DNA of 64,000 nucleotides. Origin: Setoptus koraiensis. Taxonomy: Eukaryota > Arthropoda. Below the pieces are notes generated by a model that did not search any database, was not told where the DNA came from, and worked only from the letters and a program-made list of their open reading frames with translations. The translations under genes were made by a program, and so were the position numbers. The stretch covers positions 24,056,001 through 24,120,000 of the forward strand of contig CM106586.1 of NCBI GenBank assembly GCA_048013815.1, read 5' to 3'. Positions 60,303 to 64,000 of the stretch are shown here, piece by piece; within the stretch, counting starts at the first letter, position 1; each line of letters starts with the position of its first letter.

Positions 60303-60779
60303 ATTCGGTTTTAAGTAATCAATCTCGAATGCAGTCCATCATCACGAAAGATATCTACATGCAGTATGTATCTTAGAGTCATCTCAAGGCATTTCCAACA
60401 CAACAATCACTGCCCAGGACCCTTTTCTATTTGAACCTTATTGAGTAAGGGTGAATCTTCATTCAGGTCATTTTGAAATGACTGAACTACATTTTTCCTT
60501 CGCCTGAGATCTGTATTCTATCAACAATCTTCCTACAATATCTTTATATATTTGTCTAAACCCGAAATGTCAAACCATCAAATTCAGACCCTAGCCATGT
60601 ACTACTCAGGTAATCCTGTTTCAAGAGAAGAGAAAAATAAATCCAAATATGAGATGAGGGGGAGAGCTCGTTTTCAGTGGATAAGATTATTATTATTATT
60701 CAAGGACAAGTACAATTCTATATCTCCTTAATTCTAATTGACTCAGTGAAGGAGGTGTCTCCGACAGGCAACAATTAGT
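60303..60779. other. 3' intergenic between convergent genes
   Basis: Unique AT-moderate sequence between the membrane-protein gene and ArfGAP, with no frame of interest. An ATT repeat lies at about 60688-60700. Confidence 0.6.
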
Positions 60780-62402
60780 TCACTGATCCGAGGCCAAACG
60801 TCTCATAACACCTGTGGCATAAGACGAAAATCTTTCAGCCATGTGCTTCACTCCGTCTCTTACACCTTCTTTGATATCGTAAAGATTGGCGTTGTTTATG
60901 ACTGTTGAATAACTAGAGCTTGGCATAGTCGGTCTATCAAAAAAGTCGTCACTACTAATGGCATCAGACCCTTGGAATTGGGAGAATTTCGAATGATTTC
61001 CGGAATCAGAACTTTGATTATTCCCAAAAAATTGATCAGAAGATATAGACTTTGCATTGGCAAATTTGTTAGCACCTTCATCTTTCGAGGATGATGACTG
61101 ATGATTCACCGACCTCCTTTGTGACATCTGGCTAGATGATGAAGGTGCCGGCTTCTTCAAACTTGTTGGTTCTACGGTTGACCATTTAGTAGAAATGACT
61201 TCTGGTTCAACACTAGACTGGAACCCTCTTCGGCTAGACGGTAGAATATCTTGAATATCGGTTGATCGATTGGCATACGGTGATATATTATCGTATGACT
61301 CAAAATCTTCAAGTGTTAGGTTGATGAAATCGTTAGTTGTAGTGACGGGATCATAATCTTTAGAAATAGCTTTGTCAATATTCTTTCTTCTGGAATTCTT
61401 CACGACATCATCTTGCCCGATGAAACCGACATCAGCGAAAGCCGAGTGTGAAACACCACCCGTAGATTTCGAACTCCTTGATTGTGGGGCTGCTGTTATG
61501 GTATCAAAACCCATGCCTAGTCTATCAAGTTTCTCTGCTTTCTTAGGGTCGATTTGCCTAAGTTTCTCTTCAGTTTTCTTTTTGCTATCGTTGATGGTTT
61601 CGTAAGTTTTTTCCAAAACTGCAATTTGCTCCTCTTCATTGGCAGGGACTTTGGAATCGGATTCAGATAATATTGTTTCAGGTTCAGCCGCTGGTTGAGT
61701 CCCTCTTTCTGCCTCTTTTTGTACCTCTTCATTATTTATTGTCCCGGATTTAATCCTTTGAGCACCAAGACCAAGTTTATTTTTTGCAGGGTTTGCCTTT
61801 GTCAAGTTTTTTTGCCAATGAGAGGGTGGAGGCTGCCGCTGACGACCGGACAACTTAGCGTCTGTGTTAATGGGTTCACTATTTGTAGGTAGTTTCTTAC
61901 TGTTTCCAGTAATAACACTTTGATTATCTTGCACTGGTGGTGGATTTTCGTTTTCTTGTAATATTAATTTCGAAGGGTCTATGTGCAATTGATCGGCACC
62001 ATAAATTTTAGCTGCTTGCAAAGCCAACTGTTCTAATTTGGTTTTGTACAAAGAGGCGGCTTTGGACTTGTATTTTTCTTTTGCGTTCGTTGTTTCTAGA
62101 CAATCATGTTGTTTAAAAAATGTAGCGGCATTCGCATTTCCTCCAACTTGCATCTTTCTCAATTGCAACCATGTCCAATTAGTATCTAATGTTATAGATC
62201 TCACAAACGTGATGTGTGTTCCTAGTGACCTATGCGAGGCTGAGCAATCAATGCAAATAAAAATACCATAGGATACGCTGGCCCAACAAGCAAATTTGTT
62301 TCCACAATCAAAACATGATTTATTTGCTGGCTTTAATTTCAATTTGGCTAGACCTGATTTCAAATCCTCATGAGGAACAATAGCCGTTTCGTAATCAACC
62401 AT
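60780..62402 (-). CDS. ARFGAP2: ArfGAP2/3-type GTPase-activating protein
   Basis: Stimulates GTP hydrolysis by Arf1 on COPI vesicles at the Golgi. Intronless, 540 residues, close to human ARFGAP2/3 (about 520). The zinc finger is C30-x2-C33-x16-C50-x2-C53, followed by the arginine finger in SHRSLGTHITFVRS (R58) and LRKMQVGGNANAATFF. The middle is charged and Ser-rich with an EKLDRLGMGFD motif. The C-terminus ISSDDFFDRP, NLYDIKEGVRDGVKHMAERF, SSYATGVMRRL is typical of the ARFGAP2/3 branch (amphipathic ALPS-like and coatomer-binding end) and excludes ARFGAP1. Whether it is the single ancestor of both vertebrate paralogues cannot be decided here. Confidence 0.93.
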   Translation of the reverse strand: MVDYETAIVPHEDLKSGLAKLKLKPANKSCFDCGNKFACWASVSYGIFICIDCSASHRSLGTHITFVRSITLDTNWTWLQLRKMQVGGNANAATFFKQHDCLETTNAKEKYKSKAASLYKTKLEQLALQAAKIYGADQLHIDPSKLILQENENPPPVQDNQSVITGNSKKLPTNSEPINTDAKLSGRQRQPPPSHWQKNLTKANPAKNKLGLGAQRIKSGTINNEEVQKEAERGTQPAAEPETILSESDSKVPANEEEQIAVLEKTYETINDSKKKTEEKLRQIDPKKAEKLDRLGMGFDTITAAPQSRSSKSTGGVSHSAFADVGFIGQDDVVKNSRRKNIDKAISKDYDPVTTTNDFINLTLEDFESYDNISPYANRSTDIQDILPSSRRGFQSSVEPEVISTKWSTVEPTSLKKPAPSSSSQMSQRRSVNHQSSSSKDEGANKFANAKSISSDQFFGNNQSSDSGNHSKFSQFQGSDAISSDDFFDRPTMPSSSYSTVINNANLYDIKEGVRDGVKHMAERFSSYATGVMRRLASDQ

Positions 62403-63204
62403 TTTCTCTATTTGTATTCCTTCTTTATTTCTTTGATCCGGATGAATGTATATTTCTATAATTATAATAAGTATATTTATATGTAGATAAGATAATTGAG
62501 ATTATCTAAAGATAAATGACACATACTGACTTACGGACCAACTATGTATAGAAGACTGTTGAATGAACAGTAATAGACTTTTGACAACAACTCTGCGCTG
62601 ACTTCAGCACACAAAAGGCTGAACTTGGTTTTTGAGCGTATTTCGGCCGGTTTTGTGCAGGCGATCTAAATGTTGTGCAAAAGGTAAACTGAACTATCAC
62701 GGCACAAAATAATGTATTTGTGTTTTGTGCCGTTTATCTGCTGTAGGTCACGCACAGATGATCTTTGTGCCTTAGGACGAGTTTGCCTTCAAGAGTTTGA
62801 TTACACCCAGTATATACACTCACTGACTAAGCAGCGGGACAAAAACCAGCAGTCTGGTGCGCACACACATTCAGACCTTGATTTCTCCCCTCATTCTGTG
62901 TGTGTCGTGTAAAATATTAAATGTTGTTTCATCACTAAATTCTTCATAGAGAAGCATGCGCACCAAAAAGAATTGAGTTTTAAATCAAGGCGCCTTTTCA
63001 GCAGATCATGCGCAGAATGGCATTAGCAGGATCCGGGCAATGTGGCTTAAATCGTTCTGAACCGACCACGGCGTTAAGAAATCTTTTATATTAGTCTTCT
63101 TTAATTCTCTAGCCAATCACCAATTTCAATCATTAATATATTAATACCACTATACCATCAACTAACTTTATTAGACCAGATCGTCGTCTCAAAAATCTCA
63201 TATA
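62403..63204. promoter_or_regulatory. Divergent promoter region of ArfGAP and RPS28
   Basis: 802 bp between two start codons pointing away from each other. It contains repeated TTTTGTGC/GCACAAAA words (62605, 62651, 62703, 62723 and variants), including a perfect inverted pair at 62699-62733. The right part, next to RPS28, is AT-rich with pyrimidine stretches (CTTTAATTCTC), as expected for a ribosomal-protein gene; no TATA box stands out. Confidence 0.5.
62699..62733. repeat. 11 bp perfect inverted repeat in the RPS28/ArfGAP promoter
   Basis: ACGGCACAAAA (62699-62709) and TTTTGTGCCGT (62723-62733) around a 13-base spacer. Confidence 0.85.
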
Positions 63205-63399
63205 ATGGATAAAATCACACTGGCTCGTGTAACAAAATTGTTAGGCCGTACAGGTTCCCAGGGACAATGTACCCAAGTTAAGGTGGAGTTCCTTGATGAC
63301 TCAAATCGATCTATCATTAGGAATGTAAAGGGGCCAGTAAGAGAGGGAGACATATTGACACTATTAGAGTCGGAGCGTGAGGCTAGGAGACTCAGATGA
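63205..63399 (+). CDS. RPS28: 40S ribosomal protein S28 (eS28)
   Basis: Component of the small ribosomal subunit near the mRNA exit. Intronless, 64 residues against 69 in human, shorter only at the N-terminus ([20 protein letters not shown] for [20 protein letters not shown]). The rest is nearly identical: [40 protein letters not shown] and the invariant ARRLR end. An AATAAA signal 19 bp after the stop marks a short 3' UTR. It is divergent from ArfGAP. Confidence 0.97.
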   Translation: MDKITLARVTKLLGRTGSQGQCTQVKVEFLDDSNRSIIRNVKGPVREGDILTLLESEREARRLR

Positions 63400-63417
63400 G
63401 GCCCTGATATAATAATC

Positions 63418-63423
63418 AATAAA
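63418..63423 (+). terminator. Poly(A) signal of RPS28
   Basis: AATAAA directly downstream of the RPS28 stop codon. Confidence 0.75.
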
Positions 63424-64000
63424 TGACTCCATTCAAGTGACTATTCGCCTCTACATATCCCACTCTTTATTCATTTAGGTAGTCTCTTATTCGTTTATTT
63501 TATAGTATTTATCTACTTTATTGTCTCATGTCCACTTATCATGCGAATTTTCTAATCCTTTGGAAGATCCTATTCGCCAACCAAACTACTAGTGAAAACA
63601 ATTGTAAGGGATATTCGCTATGTGTATTTTTAGTGTAGATAAGAAATAGAAGGCAAAGTATGGGTGTTAGACGGGTGTTGATCAAGCCTGCTGTTTTTCT
63701 TCCAGACTAGTATTTCGGTTGGTCTTATGTTGATACTAACCCATTTCCAGATGGTTTGGCCTCGTTGCTACTGATTATGAAGAGGGGAAAGAACATGGAA
63801 AACATACAGCCGCTTGTAGCATAAGACTGTGGTATACTAGTTAACAGTGCAAGTGGCAATCCAAAGCCAAAAAAATAGGGCCAGTTGTTCTCAATAAAAT
63901 GAAGTCGACGATGGAGTTCCCATCCAATGTTGAACCATTTGTATTCAAATGAGTATAGTGAATATAGTAGACTTAAATGGAATAGACTAACAAATTGACC
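63424..64000. other. Right-hand edge, no recognised gene
   Basis: AT-rich unique sequence after RPS28. No frame, repeat or RNA gene recognised. Confidence 0.6.

Overview
The window is nuclear DNA of an animal, most likely an arthropod and possibly a mite. The reasons are spliced genes with short GT-AG introns (about 90 to 175 bp), metazoan proteins (TAF6, NCBP2, p47/NSFL1C, NAA40, PSMD9, ITPA, RAB3GAP1, Spire, ArfGAP2/3, RPS28), a lysine/histidine-rich protein of a kind common in arthropod matrices, a Ty3/gypsy-like LTR element primed by initiator-Met tRNA, and abundant CAA/CAG, CAGAGA and CCAG microsatellites. The order is tentative because no taxon-specific marker is present. Identifications rest on remembered family sequences, not on searches.

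Layout. 1-1318: end of a lysine-rich protein gene (+). 1446-2962: TAF6 (-), tail to tail with it. 3199-10886: a 7.7 kb LTR retrotransposon with an intact-looking gag, no recognisable pol, and a 1.4 kb almost pure A/T tract inside its 5' LTR. 11169-13634: NCBP2 and p47 (+). 16218-16813: a small secreted Gly/Asp-rich protein with a TATA box. 17257-19551: NAA40 (-), then PSMD9-like and ITPA (+). 20181-20680: scaffold gap. 20980-24650: a TFIIB-like cyclin-fold protein (+) convergent with RAB3GAP1 (-). 25.1-57.4 kb: a 32 kb stretch with no recognisable coding gene, full of tandem repeats, short near-perfect hairpins and CAGGTG/CACCTG E-boxes. 57377-63399: a KIND-domain Spire protein (+), a small one-pass membrane protein (+), ArfGAP2/3 (-) and RPS28 (+).

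Most of the genes are housekeeping genes: transcription initiation (TAF6, TFIIB-like), cap binding (NCBP2), p97 adaptor (p47), N-terminal acetylation of histones (NAA40), proteasome assembly (PSMD9), nucleotide sanitising (ITPA), Golgi and Rab traffic (ArfGAP, RAB3GAP1), actin nucleation (Spire) and translation (RPS28). They are packed tightly on either side of the gene-poor block.

The most striking observation is an inverted duplication of about 234 bp. Promoter, 5' UTR and first 17 codons are shared by TAF6 (minus strand) and p47 (plus strand), 9.4 kb apart, so one gene seems to have acquired the other's promoter and N-terminus. Several conserved proteins also have unusual architecture: a cap-binding protein with a hydrophobic C-terminal extension, a RAB3GAP1 apparently missing its middle including the catalytic part, a PDZ-less PSMD9, and a KIND-only Spire swollen by low-complexity inserts.
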